A stretch of 64,000 nucleotides of DNA from Tamarix chinensis (GCA_030549775.1 CM060177.1:59274638-59338637); one strand, 5' to 3'. Counted from the stretch's first letter, positions 46,560 to 58,330 are shown. Numbers and translations are program-made. The notes: generated from the sequence alone by a model not told the origin.

Positions 46560-47770
46560 ATTTTATTTTTCCTATTTTCTCATTTTCCCTTTTTTCCCTT
46601 TTCCCCTTTTTCCTTTTTCTTCTTTTCTTTTCCCTTTTTTCTTCACTTGGGCCGCCGCATCAGGCCAGCCTCTCCCCTGCGCACTGGGCCACTGGCCCAT
46701 CTCCCCTCTCTTTTCCTTCCTCTCACCGCACGGCCCACTTCTGCCTTCTTTTCCTCGCCCACCCGCGCGTCACAAGCAGCCCAGCCTTCTTTTTACTTTC
46801 TCCCTTCCCCTTGGACCGGCCGGCCTATCTTTCTTCCTGCGCCCGTCCGCTCGCCCGACCCCTTCTTCTTCTCTCTTCTTCTTCTACCTTCTACCCTGAT
46901 CTACTCCCGTCGTCCATGCACGAACCACACCTTGCAACTGCCACGCCGACCTACTGCCACCTACAGCTCTCTCTCTCTCTCTCCCCCATCCCTTTCTTCC
47001 CATTTTGGACCCAAACCATCACTTTACCACAGCCCGTGTGCCCCTCTTCCTTTCCCTCTTCTCCCCTTCCCTCTCCCTACCACCCGATTGCCCCTTCCAC
47101 CCTACTACAGCCCTGACCGGCCACCTACTCCCCCTATCTCTCCCTCTTCTTTTTCTTCTCCTCACCAGCATTTCTTGCCCCATTTTTTGAGCCTCCTTCT
47201 CCTTCCCCGGACCCCTCTTCTATCCTTTCTTCTCCTCTTATTTTTCCCGATTTTTACACCGCCTTCGCTTGCACCGCCGCATTGAAGCTCCTGCGCCACC
47301 ACTCCCACCCTATACCTTAGCCCTACACCACCAGGAGACCACCCAAGCCACCCTCAAGCCCCTACAACTACTCTGTTCTCCACCTCTTCTCTTCCTTCCC
47401 CACTTTTCCCCCTTATCGGCAAGCCACATGCAATCGCCCCGTTCTCCATTGTCCGGCCACCTCTGCTGCCACCCAAACCACCAATCCACACCCTACAACC
47501 TCCTCTACCACCCCCATACCTTACTTTCCTGAAAACAACCCCTTAACCCTCCATTTTCCCCTCTCTTTTCCTTCCTTCGTAGCCACGCCCAGCCCGACAA
47601 CCATCTTCATCATCGCCTTGGCGTCGCCATCTCTGCAGCCCTCTGCCACCGTGAAACCATCCCCAGCCTCCACCTACACCCCCTCTTCACACCTACACCA
47701 TTCCCTTACCTTGAAACCTCCCCCATCTATCTTTTTTTCTAGCCTAAAGACCCCAACCCAAAAATAGCCA
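46560..47770 (+). promoter_or_regulatory. C/T-rich and GC-rich islet of unit D
   Basis: A pyrimidine tract (46560-46640), then a GC-rich stretch with (CT)n at 46968-46983. The open frame 46647-47285 (212 residues) is extremely rich in Pro, Ser, Leu and Phe, shows no domain, and has counterparts at the same LTR place in A, B and C only as broken frames. I treat it as LTR leader/promoter-type sequence, not a gene. Confidence 0.35.
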
Positions 47771-48519
47771 TTTTACCTTCCTTCAACCTCCCCTTCAAGC
47801 CTTCCTCTAATTATTTTTACATGCAGCTCATTCTGCATATGCAGTATAAGTTGCTGCAATTATTAGACCATTTTTTTATTAAAAATTTTAAGGTAAAATA
47901 ATATTTAAGCTAATTGTTTCATTAACTAAATTTTATAAGGCCTTATGCTTTGATTTTCTTTTTTCTAATATAATAAATATTCATATTATTTTTAGGTGTT
48001 GATTTTGCTATTTAAAGCTTGAATCTTTAACCGGGATACCGTTAAGATTCAATTTTTGTGGGATATAAGGTAATCGTTAAACCTTACTTAAATATATGGA
48101 AAAATGTATGCTAGCACATTAGGGATTTTAGTATGATTTTATGCATGTTTTGTGTTCCTAGTATGATATATATATATGGTTGTTTATATTGATTGATAAA
48201 AAAGAAAAGTATGATAGCTTTTGTGCCATGTGTAGATATGATACTTAAGGGAGGAGTTCGATTATTGATGGAAATGTTAAATGCTTGTCTATGATGTATT
48301 ATGTTATTAATACATGAATAATATTATTGTGAGCCTAAGGGTATATTAGTAATATGCCTACGTAAGTATGTGATCTAATATAGGTAGTGGCTAATAAGTA
48401 TTATGTTGAATAATGACAAGTTGGTGGAGTTAGATGATAAGAATGAAGTGCTAATATTAGCATTTTATATATTGGTGGTAAATTCATAAAAGTGGTGAAT
48501 AAAGGGGTTAAGTGGTAAT

Positions 48520-49520
48520 TTTATAAGTGAAAGGGATATTTTGGAAATTTTGTAGTAAAGGGGTATTTTGGTAATTTTGAAAGAAAAGGGTAAAATAGTA
48601 ATTTGCAAGTAAAAGGGTAATATGGTAAATTTGGACGTAAAGGGTGTAAGATGGCAATTTTTATAAATAAAAGGATATTATGGTAATTTGGAAGTAAGGG
48701 ATAGAAGAGTAAATTTGTAAATAAAAGGATATTATGGTAAACTTGGGAGTAAGGGGTAACTTGGTAATTATGATAACGACGAAAGATAATTTGGTAATTA
48801 ATTTATGATTATAGAAGGGCATTTGGATAATTATGATACTAGAGAAGGGTAATTTGGTAAATTAACCAATTAAAGGGCATTATGGTAATTTTAATAATGG
48901 AGAAGGGTAATATAGTAATTATAAAAATGGAGAAGGGTAAATTAATAATTATAAATATGGAGAAGGGTAAATTGGTAATTGTAATTATAAAGAAGGGTAA
49001 ATTAATAATTGTAATTATGAAGAAGGGTAATTTGAGATTTATGATAATTGAAAAGGGTAAAATGGCAATTATAATAATTGAGGCGGCTAAAATGGTAATT
49101 ATGATAAAGAAGAAGGGCAATTTGGTAATTTATCCAACTAAAGAGGCAATTTGGTAATTTATCCGACTAAAGGGTAAATTAGTAATTATTTAACGAACTA
49201 AAGGGGCAAAATGGTGATCATGATAATGAAGGAGGGTAATTTGGTAATTTATCCGACTTAAGGGGAATTTAGTAATTATTACAAAGGAGAAGGGCAATGC
49301 GGTAATGTAACCAACCAAAGGGTAAATATGATAAGTGTAGCAATTATGAGGGGTGAATGGTGATCTATAAAGCGTAGGAGATAACTTGGTAACCTAAACC
49401 GAGTAAAGGGTAATTTAGTAGATAAGCAACCTAAAGGATAATAGGGTAATTTGTCAAGTAAGGAAGGGATGACTTAGCAATTATATAAGTAAGGGGTAAA
49501 TAAGTAATTTGCACCTAACA
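48520..49520 (+). repeat. ~40-bp tandem repeat array in unit D
   Basis: About 20 imperfect units of the pattern AAGGGTAATTTGGTAATTAT plus an AT-rich spacer. Between 48882 and 49157 the period is mostly a multiple of three, giving a periodic open frame (MEKGK/VI repeats). Units A-C have no such array at this place. Confidence 0.75.
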
Positions 49521-50180
49521 TGTCACTGTGATTGTGGAATTTCATAATATGATTCAGATAATGTTGATTAGAAAGGTAAAAGTATTTGATAATTAGTAAG
49601 TATCACGAGAACAAATCCTAATTTGGAATTAGAATGGAATTATGATGGCCTTAATGACTTCTCTGTATTATCTTGGATAACCGCCTGAATAAGAAACGAC
49701 TAATGATATCATAACGATTGAAAGTGAATAAGTATCTGATTATTGCGCTTTTCGTGATCACTTTAATTAAGACACTAATACTTAAAGTGAAAGACCTCGA
49801 GATTAGGAATGGTGACTCTTTAGGTGTCGCTACCCTAAAGACGTAGTTTAGTCCACAATTATTCTGGTATTTGCTGGTGTGCCTTTGTGCCCCAGCCATG
49901 CCATATATCTTACTCTATCTAGCTCTACGGACCTAGTTAGGGGGTATGCATACTTATGGATTAGGTGTCCTTGGGTACTGAGTAGCTTTATGCACTAGTA
50001 CGACCAGGGTACATTTGCATCCCTAGGTTCGTGGTTGAAGGGTACTGAGTAGCTTGTATGCACCGGTACGACCGGTGTACCTTTGTGTCCTGAGTTCTTA
50101 ATGTCCCATCTGAGGCAAATAAATAGATTTGTTGTGCTAACTAAAGAAAGGAAAAACACTTATTACGAAAAGTGAAAGAT

Positions 50181-50440
50181 CACTACAAAATAATTGACTT
50201 TTGCCAACAGAAACTTAGTCACAGATACTTTTTCTGTTGGTAAAAGCAACTAATACCAACAGATAATTTTCTGTGGGCAATAATATAGTTTTTCCAACAG
50301 AAATTTTTTATCTGTTGGTATTAATATGTTATGCCAACAGATCTTTTACCATCACTTATATCTGTGGTTATTAGTAGCATTATACCAACAGAACTAATAC
50401 CCACTTTTACATCTGTTGGTATTAGTGTTTATGAAATTCA
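50181..50440 (+). mobile_element. CACTA-like terminus with subterminal repeats
   Basis: It starts CACTACAAAATAATTGAC, followed within 240 bases by about ten copies of CCAACAGA or its complement TCTGTTGG, alternating in orientation. Terminal CACTA plus dense inverted subterminal 8-mers is the signature of CACTA elements, where they serve as transposase-binding sites. No matching right terminus was found before 52589, so the element is truncated or its end is unrecognised. The preceding bases are GAT. Confidence 0.6.
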
Positions 50441-50494
50441 ACAATAATATTTGTTTTTATATAATTTTAATAATGATTAATTCTATTCTTTTTA

Positions 50495-50537
<43 letters not shown>

Positions 50538-50899
50538 TAAGTCATTATACATTTTTAGAAATAATAGTTTACATATATTATTATTAATTATTATTTTATT
50601 TCTAATTTTTTATATTAATATTGTTCATAATGGTGTTTTTTAATAATTATAATGAAATAATATATATTATATCTACTACCACTTACTATTAAATTAATTT
50701 ATTATTAAATACTACCAATTATCATTCAAATCTATATTATCTTAACAATAATAAATATTATCAATAATCAATCACATTATTAATAATATATTAGTAATTA
50801 TTAGATACTATTATTAATTTATTTAAAATAATGATTCATATTATTCATATTAATATAATTCTTTATTAATTATTACTAAGAATAATTATTTTAGGACAT

Positions 50900-50945
<46 letters not shown>

Positions 50946-51200
50946 TATTTACTAATTGTTGGAAATTATGTCTAATATTTATATTATTCATATTTGTATT
51001 TATTTCACATTATTAATTATTTTTAATAATAATAATTATTTTATTATAAATTATGATTAATATTATCTTAATAATACATTATAAAATATTAATTTTATAT
51101 TAAATATTTTTAAATAACACTAATTATTATTTAAATTATTATTTAATAATATTATTAGATAATTAATATTATTATTATTATAATTATTAAAATTAATTAC
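50440..51200. other. Extremely AT-rich stretch with (AAT)n runs
   Basis: Nearly only A and T, with perfect AAT runs at about 50496-50537 and 50903-50943. No gene. It may be the body of the CACTA-like fragment or unrelated filler inside unit D. Confidence 0.5.
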
Positions 51201-52130
51201 ATTATTTGTAAGAAAAAAAATTCTTTTATGAATTCTTTTGAAAATATTTCCGAAACTCTTTATATAGCTATTTTATTAATTTTAAATTTTCGAATCCTTT
51301 TGAAATAAATTTTCGTTAAATAAATTTTAGATAAAATTCTTCCAATAATAATTTTTGATATTTGGTATTTTATTTCATACTTCTATTTGAAAAAAAAAAG
51401 CCTATCGACCGGTGCCCCGACGACCCCCTCTTCTTTTCCTTTTCTCTCTTCTCTCCTTTCTCTCCCTTCTCTACTCTGTCCCTTCCTGGCCCCCTGCTCC
51501 TGTCTTGAGCCAACCGCAGGCCAAAACCTAGCCTACCTCCTTCTCCCCAGCTTCTCCCTATTCCAACCGTCCCGCCAGTCGACTGCCATCGGAGACGCAT
51601 CAGCAGCAGCCAAAATAGTTGCAGCAGTAGCAGCACCCAGCAGCCGCAGCGCCGCCGCAGCAACAGGAGTAGCGAGCAGTAGTGCAGGTCACACCGCCAT
51701 CGCTCGGTCACCGCCGACGCCTCCCGACCACCGGCGAGCAACCCCCGACCTCCGGCGAAGCTTCTCTAGGCTTCCCTTGCTCCGATTTGTTGATTTTCAT
51801 TTGGTATAAATTTCTGAAAAAACCCTAATATTGATTTGATTAATTGAGTATGATTTAGCTTGTGATAAGCTAAATTAATTGTTTGGTTATGTATATATGT
51901 GCTGTCAGATCGATTTGGATAAGTTAATTGTATGGTTTATGTTGAAATTCTGGAAAATTGAATTCTTGGCCGGGTTATGCCCGAATTTTTTGGATTCACC
52001 CGATTTGGTGATTTTGGATAAATTGATTATATAATATATTTTTAAATATATTTAATTTCATATCGGAAGTGTTGATTTGGGAAATTTGTGCGTAATTGAT
52101 CGGAATTGGATTTTTAGGTCAAAACTCTTG
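51200..52130 (+). repeat. Second LTR-start-like segment inside unit D
   Basis: An AT-rich lead (51200-51390) passes abruptly into a C/T-rich and then GC-rich block (51400-51780), repeating the order seen at the start of D (46248-47700). The open frames here (51387-51809 plus, 51370-51741 minus) are Ser/Pro/Ala-rich and overlap on both strands, so they are not taken as genes. It is probably part of a second LTR of the same general type. Confidence 0.4.
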
Positions 52131-52594
52131 TGGGACTAAAAAATAGTGCTAAGGCTAAAAACTTTTTCCAATAGAAACATGGCTTTTAAGGAATTATCCC
52201 TACTCAATGGGCAGTGTCCCTTGCAGGTCTTTTCAAGTGCTACTCAAGCAGGCTACAGAAAAGAGAGTAAGGAATTATCCAGAACCGTTTAGGGTGTCTT
52301 CTCCTTCTCTTTTAAAGTCTTGGTTTAAATGTTAATGTTGTTAATATAACCACCACTAGTAGATTCTATTCTTGTAAACGATTTGATACGCTACTCTGAT
52401 TTAAAAATGGATTATAAATTGTGTTTAATGCTTTTAGCCTTAGCACTTAGTACTGGAACAGTAGGAGTGAATTGGTCTGGTACTAAGTGTGGCGGTAATA
52501 CCCCCAAGATTCACAATTTTATAATTTTCTTCTGCTAACTCTTTCTAATAAAACATAATTTTTCGGTAGTGAATTTTGGGAGTGTTACATTAAT

Positions 52595-52684
52595 ATATCA
52601 TCACGAAATATTTATCATCACATTCAAATCCTCACCAACCAATATTACCACCCAATTCATAAGTCCATAACCCTATATACATCA
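52595..52684 (+). repeat. Element E left LTR, segment 3 (LTR end)
   Basis: ATATCATCACG...ACATTCAAATCC...ATTACCACCCAATTCATAA...CCCTATATACATCA matches the last 90 bases of the right LTR, which ends ...CCCTATACACATCA at 62567. Confidence 0.82.
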
Positions 52685-52687
52685 ATT

Positions 52688-52699
52688 TTGGTATCAGCA
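52688..52699 (+). other. Element E primer-binding site (initiator tRNA-Met type)
   Basis: TTTGGTATCAGCA lies four bases after the LTR end CATCA; TGGTATCAG matches the initiator tRNA-Met site TGGTATCAGAGC before diverging. Confidence 0.7.
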
Positions 52700-52882
52700 A
52701 ATATATTTTGGTCTAGTTTGATATACCAGATCAAGATCTAAATTTCTCTTCAAAATTATTTAAAATTACATGTTCCTACCTTGAGATAATTTCAAGAACT
52801 TATCAATGAGATATCAAGATTCAAGCTTTTGATCGATTTTTGGTGGAGTTTTGATGAAAACCATTATTGGTGTATGGAAAGC

Positions 52883-53870
52883 ATGGTAAGCCTAGAGGAA
52901 GATTTAAGAGATGCTCTCAAGTTGTTGGTGGAGGTTATCAAAAAATTAAATTTGCATATAGAAAGGATGGAATCCTCACAAGCACAAAGATCACATATCT
53001 AACATCAAAATCAAAGAGATCAAGTAGAAGAAGGTAATGTAAGGAGAGGGCATGATCGAATGGAAGAAGGAGAAGAAGAGAGTATAGGAAATTATGGATG
53101 ACTGATACATCAAAGAGATCATATGATAATGTGGAAATCGGGATTATATTTGATCTACCTAATTTTGAAGGTAATATTAATCCTAAGTTTTTCCTTGAGT
53201 GGTTATAAATTATTGACTCTATTTTTTAGTATAAAGAGCTTAATGATGAGAAAAGGTGCAAAATTTCCATACTAAATTTTAAGAAATTTTCTAGAGTATC
53301 ATGTTATAATTTAAAGAGGAGGAGGGAAAGAGAAGGAAATTTAAAAAATAAGATCATGGGAGAAATGAAAAAATCACTTAGGAAGAAAATCCATGCTTAG
53401 ATAATATAGGCAAGAAAAAAATCATAAAAATGACTGGTTTGAGGGAAGGGTTGTTTGGAGTTGAGGAGTACATTAGAGAGTTTGAATGATTCTATCTTAT
53501 TTTTGATGTACATGAAAGAAAAGAGCAAAGATATTCTAGGTTTATTAGAGGTCTAAATATGAATATTAGAGAAAAGGTGGAGGTATATCCTTATGAGTTA
53601 TTCAAAGATTTGGTAAAATTAGCAATCAAATTCGAGAAGAAATTAAAGAGAGCAAAGCCACCAAGCAAGTCTCCCAATGCACCATATGGTTCAAATTTCA
53701 AGGGGATATCAAAGTCATCAACTTCTCAAGCCACAAATTAAGATAATAATAGGAGGTTCAATCATGAAGAGAAGGGCAAAGACAACTTAATAAGCAATGT
53801 TTCAAGTGTACATGTTATGGTCACTATGCTAAGGATACTCCAAATCAAAAGGCATTGACTTTGAAGGAGA
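52883..53870 (+). pseudogene. Element E gag remnant
   Basis: It starts at about 52883 with MVSLEEDLRDALKLLVEV. Blocks NDWFEG, EYIREFE, RFIRGLNMNIREKVEVYP and LVKLAIKFEKKLKRAK (open 53559-53741) match the gag of Reina-type elements (EYxKEFExMMxR, RFLxGLNxxIxxxVELxxY, HKAIKxExQLKRK). The nucleocapsid knuckle at 53798-53839 reads CFKCTCYGHYAKDT: two cysteines and the histidine are kept and the last cysteine is Thr. An acidic stretch (EDFDEDLEEGTDILEDALEDG, about 53900-53975) follows before the protease. Several stops are present. Confidence 0.78.
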
Positions 53871-54001
53871 TAGCAAGCATGGAAGTTAGTAATGATGAAA
53901 ATGAAGACTTTGATGAAGACCTTGAAGAAGGAACTGATATTTTGGAAGATGCCTTAGAAGATGGACAAGTAGGTTGCTATGTATTGTAAAAGGTACTTCA
54001 A

Positions 54002-54301
54002 TTGCAACAACAACCTCAACCTACTCAAAGAGAGAAGATTTTTAAAGCTAGGTGTAGATTTGGAGATTTAGTGTGTGAATTCATCATTAATAGAGGCTCT
54101 TATACCAATTTCTATAGTGAAAGAATGGTAACCATGCTTGGATTGGAGACCATAGATCATCCAAGGGCATATTCACTTCAATGGCTCAACAAGGACAAAG
54201 GTGCAAGGGTAACCAAACAAGCTCTTATCTCTTTTAAAATTGTAAATTATTTTGATGATGTTTTATGTGATATTCTACCTATAGATACTTGTCATATTTA
54301 A
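54002..54301 (+). pseudogene. Element E aspartic protease remnant
   Basis: A 99-residue open stretch: QREKIFKARCRFGDLVCEFII, then NRGSYTNF in place of the DGGSCTNV active site of Reina-type elements, followed by HPRAYSLQWLNKD, RVTKQALISFKI and DVLCDILPIDTCHI. The last blocks match YKLQWLN, RVTKQVLVPFxI and EVLCDVVPM. The catalytic Asp is replaced by Asn. The frame ends in a stop just before the expected LLGRPWQ (seen as LGRTC). Confidence 0.82.
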
Positions 54302-54649
54302 TTAGGAAGAACTTGTTAATTTGATAGGAAGGTTATAAACGATGGAGTCTTTAATGAATATGTGGTGTGCAAAGGCAAAAAGAAGTTTAGACTCAAGCCT
54401 AATATAGATGTGGGGAGTTCAGTTTTGAGGAGTGAAAGGTAGAAGGGAGTATAATGTAAGAAGAAAAATGAAGGAGAAAAAAAAGGGTTGAATTTTAATG
54501 GAGTAGTGGAGAAAAAAAATCAAAGCAAAAAAATGGAGGAGTAGGTGATCCTTAAGGAGTGTGAGATGATTAAAACTATTAAGGATGAGGAAGTATGCTA
54601 TATATTTGTGGTGAAGAAAGTCCAATGAGGAGAGAATTCTAGTATGGAT

Positions 54650-55510
54650 CCAAAATTACAACAAGTTTTGAGGGAGTATGTAGATGTTTTTCTAGATGAG
54701 TTGCCACTTTGATTACCTCCTTTAAGAGGTATTGAGCATGCATTGATTTTATGCCAGGAGTTACATTGCTAAATAAGCCAGCTTATAGATGCAATCTAGA
54801 AGAGTCTAGAGAGTTGCTAAGACAAGTGCAAGAGGTTTTAGATAGAGGCTATGTTCGTTAGAGTATGAGTCTGTGTAGTATTCTAGGTTTATTGGTGCCT
54901 AAGAAGGATGGTACATACAGGATGTTCATTGATTCTAGAGTGGTCAACAATATCACAATAAAATACATAATTCTTATAAAAAGAATGGATGATATGCTAG
55001 AAGAGCAGCATGGAGAAAAGCTGTTTTCTAAGCTTGACCTTAGGAGTGGCTACCATCAAATGAGAATAAGGGAAGGAGATGAATGCAAGGCAACTTTCAA
55101 GACTAAGTATGGGTTGTATGAGTGGTTGGTGAAGCCATTTGGGCTATGTAATGCACCACGTTCATTTATTAGATTGATAAATAAGGTACTTAAACCTTTC
55201 CTTGGAGTTTTCTTTGTTGTTTACCATGATGATATTTTTGTATGTGGCAAGAGTAATTTTGAACACATACAACATTTGAAGAGGTTATTTGATAAGCTTA
55301 GTGAGATGAAACTTTATGGTAAAATGGAGAAGTTTAATTTCTATTATTGAGAGTGTGGTTTTCGTTAGCTATATTATGAGTGGAGATGGTATTAGAGTTG
55401 ATCCTTCAAAAGTGGAAGCTATTAAAAAATGGCCTATTCCTACTAATGTCCATGAAGTTCAGAATTTTCATGGATTGGCTTCTTTTTATAAGAGGTTTAT
55501 CTAAGATTTT
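54650..55510 (+). pseudogene. Element E reverse transcriptase
   Basis: Open 54865-55350 (161 residues): LVPKKDGTYRMFIDSRVVNNIT, MDDMLEEQHGEKLFSKLDLRSGYHQMRI, YGLYEWLVKPFGLCNAPRSF, then VVYHDDIFV. Fingers, palm motif A (LDLRSGYHQ) and the YxDD box (YHDD) are present with both aspartates. Then IMSGDGIRVDPSKVEAIKKWPIPTNV and FHGLASFYKRFI (open 55316-55504) give the thumb. One frameshift near 55345 and few stops make this the best-preserved RT in the window. It converts element RNA to cDNA in relatives; here gag, protease and integrase are broken. Confidence 0.88.
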
Positions 55511-56070
55511 TGTACTAATGTTACGCCAATCACACAATTGATGAAGAAGGGGGAGTTTCATTGGGATGAATATGCAACAAAGACTTTCAAAGACTTGAAG
55601 ACAAAGCTTTCAAATGCACCATTATTATCTTTACATAGTTTTGATAAATTATTTGAAGTAACTTGTGATGATATTGGTGGAGGTATTAAAGGTGTTATTT
55701 TACAAGAGAAGATGACAATTGCATTTTTTAGCCAAAGGTTGAATGGTGCAAGACTAAATTATTCAACTTATGATAAGGAGTTCTATGCTATTATTCATTG
55801 TTTGGAGACATGGAGTCATTATTTGAGACCTAATCCTTTTATGTTTCACTTAGATCATGAGAGTTTGAAGTATCTACATGGTTAAAGGAAAGTGAATTCA
55901 TGACATGACAAATGGATTAGTTTTTTGCAAATATTTATTTTCTCTACAAGAAATGTGGATGGCAAGGAGAATGTTCTTGCAGATATATTGTGTAGGAGTA
56001 CCATGATACTTACAATGAGGGATGTAAACTTTTTGGGTTTTGACATTTTGAAGTGTTAATATGTCATTGA
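55510..56070 (+). pseudogene. Element E RNase H
   Basis: The open stretch 55538-55885 carries [44 protein letters not shown] and [23 protein letters not shown], then [25 protein letters not shown]. After a stop, DGKENVLADILCRS matches the GKxNVVADALSRR end. The catalytic DAS-type Asp is present as CDDIG in place of CDASG. It follows RT directly, as in all gypsy elements. Confidence 0.82.
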
Positions 56071-56119
56071 TGATGATTTTGGTATGATTTTTGAATAATG
56101 CATGAAATAAGGAAGACAT

Positions 56120-56340
56120 GGAGCTTATGTTCTTAAAGATGGATTCTTGTTCAAGAAAACTATATTGTGTATGTCTAAGACATCAATTTGAGATTTGCTA
56201 ATCAAAAAGGTGCATGAAGGAGGTATTGTAGGATACTTTGGAATTCACAAGACTTTGGAGTTATTGTAAGAGCATTTTCATTAGCTAAGAATGCATAAAG
56301 GGGAGAAAGATATGAGTACTATGTGTGCTACATGTCAAAG
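56120..56340 (+). pseudogene. Element E integrase zinc-binding part, cut by unit C
   Basis: FLFKKTILCMSKTSI, then VHEGGIVGYFGIHKTLELL and MCATCQR match the HHCC region (HxxxxxGHxGxxKT...CxxCQR) of gypsy integrase; both cysteines are intact. Unit C follows immediately after CQR. The roughly 50 codons normally joining CQR to the VDRFSKMAHF block are missing. Confidence 0.8.
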
Positions 56341-56889
56341 GCTAAAGAAAAGATTTACATTAAATTCCAATCAATAGTTCATAAAAGAACTCGAAAGATC
56401 ATACCTTAAAATCAGAGTACGCATAAACATTTATAAACGTAATAAAATAGAAATCAGAGTGCGAAATCAAAGAGGATAAATACTCCAATACAAAGAAATA
56501 ATAGCAGGAAATAAAATTGCATAAAGACTGAAATACGGCCACAAATCTCTCAAACTTTGAGCCAACCAAGCTCAAGACACAGCCCCAACTGATGTCTCGC
56601 CCACCTGCACAAATCAGAAGGGCATACTACTCGTGGGAATGAGCAGCACCCATGAAAAGGGTGATCAGTACGCTACGTACTGAGTAAGGTAACCGAGCAC
56701 TAAGGCCGACACATAAGCACATAATCCATGCAGATTAATAACAGGGCATAATCCAACATAATAACATAAAGGTATATGAACAATTTAGGTAAAAGTACAA
56801 AGGCCAATATAATCCAGATTAATTGTTTAATTAATCTCTTAACAGAATCCGATTCACACCATGCCTTTTATCAATCCATGCGAGCATAG

Positions 56890-57300
56890 GAACACCCCAC
56901 TATTATAACCGGTGGGCCGGTCACAATAGAGCATCATGCCCTAACCACTATTATTACCGGTGGATTGGTCACAATAGAGCATCATGCCCTAACCACTATT
57001 ATTACCGGTGGATCGGTCACACATAGGGTACAACCCTAACCACTATTCCTGACCGGTGGATCGGTTTGGTTCCTGCTCGCATGGTGTTCCACTATAAGTA
57101 ATTAGTATCTTTTAAGAGCTTTAACGATTCCGGTTTGTGTTTATTGAGCTCGAGTCACCCCACTATTATTACCGGTGGGCCGGTCACATATAGGACCTCA
57201 TGTCCTAACCACTATTATACCCGGTGGATCGGTCGCACATAGGACTACGCGTCCTAGCCACTCTTCCTGACCGGTGGATCGGTTTGGACTCGGCTCAATA
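56890..57300. repeat. Hairpin-unit array in unit C
   Basis: Seven units such as CCACTATTATTACCGGTGG followed by ATCGGTCAC and ATAG..GCATCATGCCCTAA, the best-preserved version of this array. The two central units (from about 56940 and 56993) are nearly identical with a period of about 54 bp. Confidence 0.75.
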
Positions 57301-57879
57301 ATCTTCCACTTCATATGATTAGTGTCTTAAGTATCTTATTCAAAGGCTTTCACCCTAGACATGCATAAGTCATTACACATCACAAATCATAAAATTCCAC
57401 CATCATAATTACACTTTAATTACCACATGCACATGATAACACAAAAAACCCTAATCAGCCACCACATACCTCAATTAACCACAACAAACCATAGTTAACC
57501 ACTCCAAACCCTATTTAACCCTAACAACCATAATTAGCCACTCCACGCCTTAGTTAATCATAACAAACCACAATTATCCACTCCAACCCTAATTAATCAC
57601 AACAACTCAGAGTTCATTACTCCAAACCCTAATTCAATCTCTTCCATACACTCATAATGCTCCACGTACTATTTTTCATCCAAAATAGTTCAACACACGA
57701 ATAATACTTACATTACCTTCCTTACATCCCAAATTAACTTTCCACATGTAAATTTCATACCCATGCAGACATTAATCTCCCCATGCAACCATTCGAACTT
57801 TTCATGTAAACCCTAAATTCCATGCAATCATTAACTCCCATACAACACCCTAACTCCACCACGCAACCCTAATACCACC

Positions 57880-58330
57880 ACACAAAACACAAGATTCCGT
57901 CATACAATACCCTAAATTTAATCCATACCAACCAAATATTCATCCTTACCAAACCCTAGATTCAATTCACATAAACCCGAAGATTCATCCTTATAAAACC
58001 CTACATTCAACCATATTAAACCCAAAGATTCATTCACACAAAACCCTAAATTCAATCCATACCAACCCAAAGATTCAAATCATATAAAACCCAAAGATTT
58101 GTCCACATAATACAATTGATTAGATTCTCCCCTTTCATAACCACAAATTAGATTCTCCCATATAATATCATAAATTACATTCTCCCAAAAAACATCATAA
58201 ACTAGATTCTCCCAAACAAACCATAAATTTTATTCTCCCATTTATCATCATAAATTATATTCTCCGCATAAAACCCTAAATTATACTCTTCCACATAAAA
58301 CCATACATTAGATTATTCCTTATAAAACCA
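57880..58330. repeat. ~30-bp tandem repeats in unit C
   Basis: Units of AAACCCTAAATTCAATCCATACC and ATAAATTAGATTCTCCCA type, in the same order as 40297-40780 of unit B. Confidence 0.72.

Larger units (their letters stand above)
46248..52589 (+). mobile_element. Unit D: composite solo LTR inserted in E's left LTR (TSD TTAAT)
   Basis: It starts TGTAATCTCCC at 46248 and ends GGGAGTGTTACA at 52589, with TTAAT at 46243-46247 and 52590-52594. It has the same layout as A-C in the opposite orientation: AT-rich start, C/T-rich tract and GC-rich islet (46640-47700), and the end block GTACTAAGTGTGGCGGTAA at 52480. At 6.3 kb it is about 1.8 kb longer than A-C. The excess lies at 50181-52100, where a CACTA-like terminus appears and a second AT-rich plus C/T-rich/GC-rich sequence (51200-51800) follows. 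No retrotransposon coding domain was seen. Confidence 0.78.

Noticed and set aside
46647..47532. 212-residue Pro/Leu/Ser-rich open frame and overlapping frames on the plus strand
   Set aside because: Composition artefact of the C/T-rich LTR islet in unit D; three frames are open at once and no conserved counterpart was seen in A-C.
48882..49157. Periodic frames of 91 and 93 residues on both strands
   Set aside because: Produced by the roughly 40-bp tandem repeat array; the repeat period explains the open frames.
51370..51809. Open frames of 123 and 140 residues on opposite strands
   Set aside because: Low-complexity Ser/Pro/Ala or Arg/Gly/Leu text in a GC-rich LTR-like block, open on both strands; no recognisable domain.
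36316..52589. Apparent ~45-bp terminal inverted repeat of a 16-kb DNA transposon
   Set aside because: The two ends belong to two separate solo LTRs (A and D) in opposite orientation, each with its own 5-bp duplication and with 42 bp of E LTR between them.
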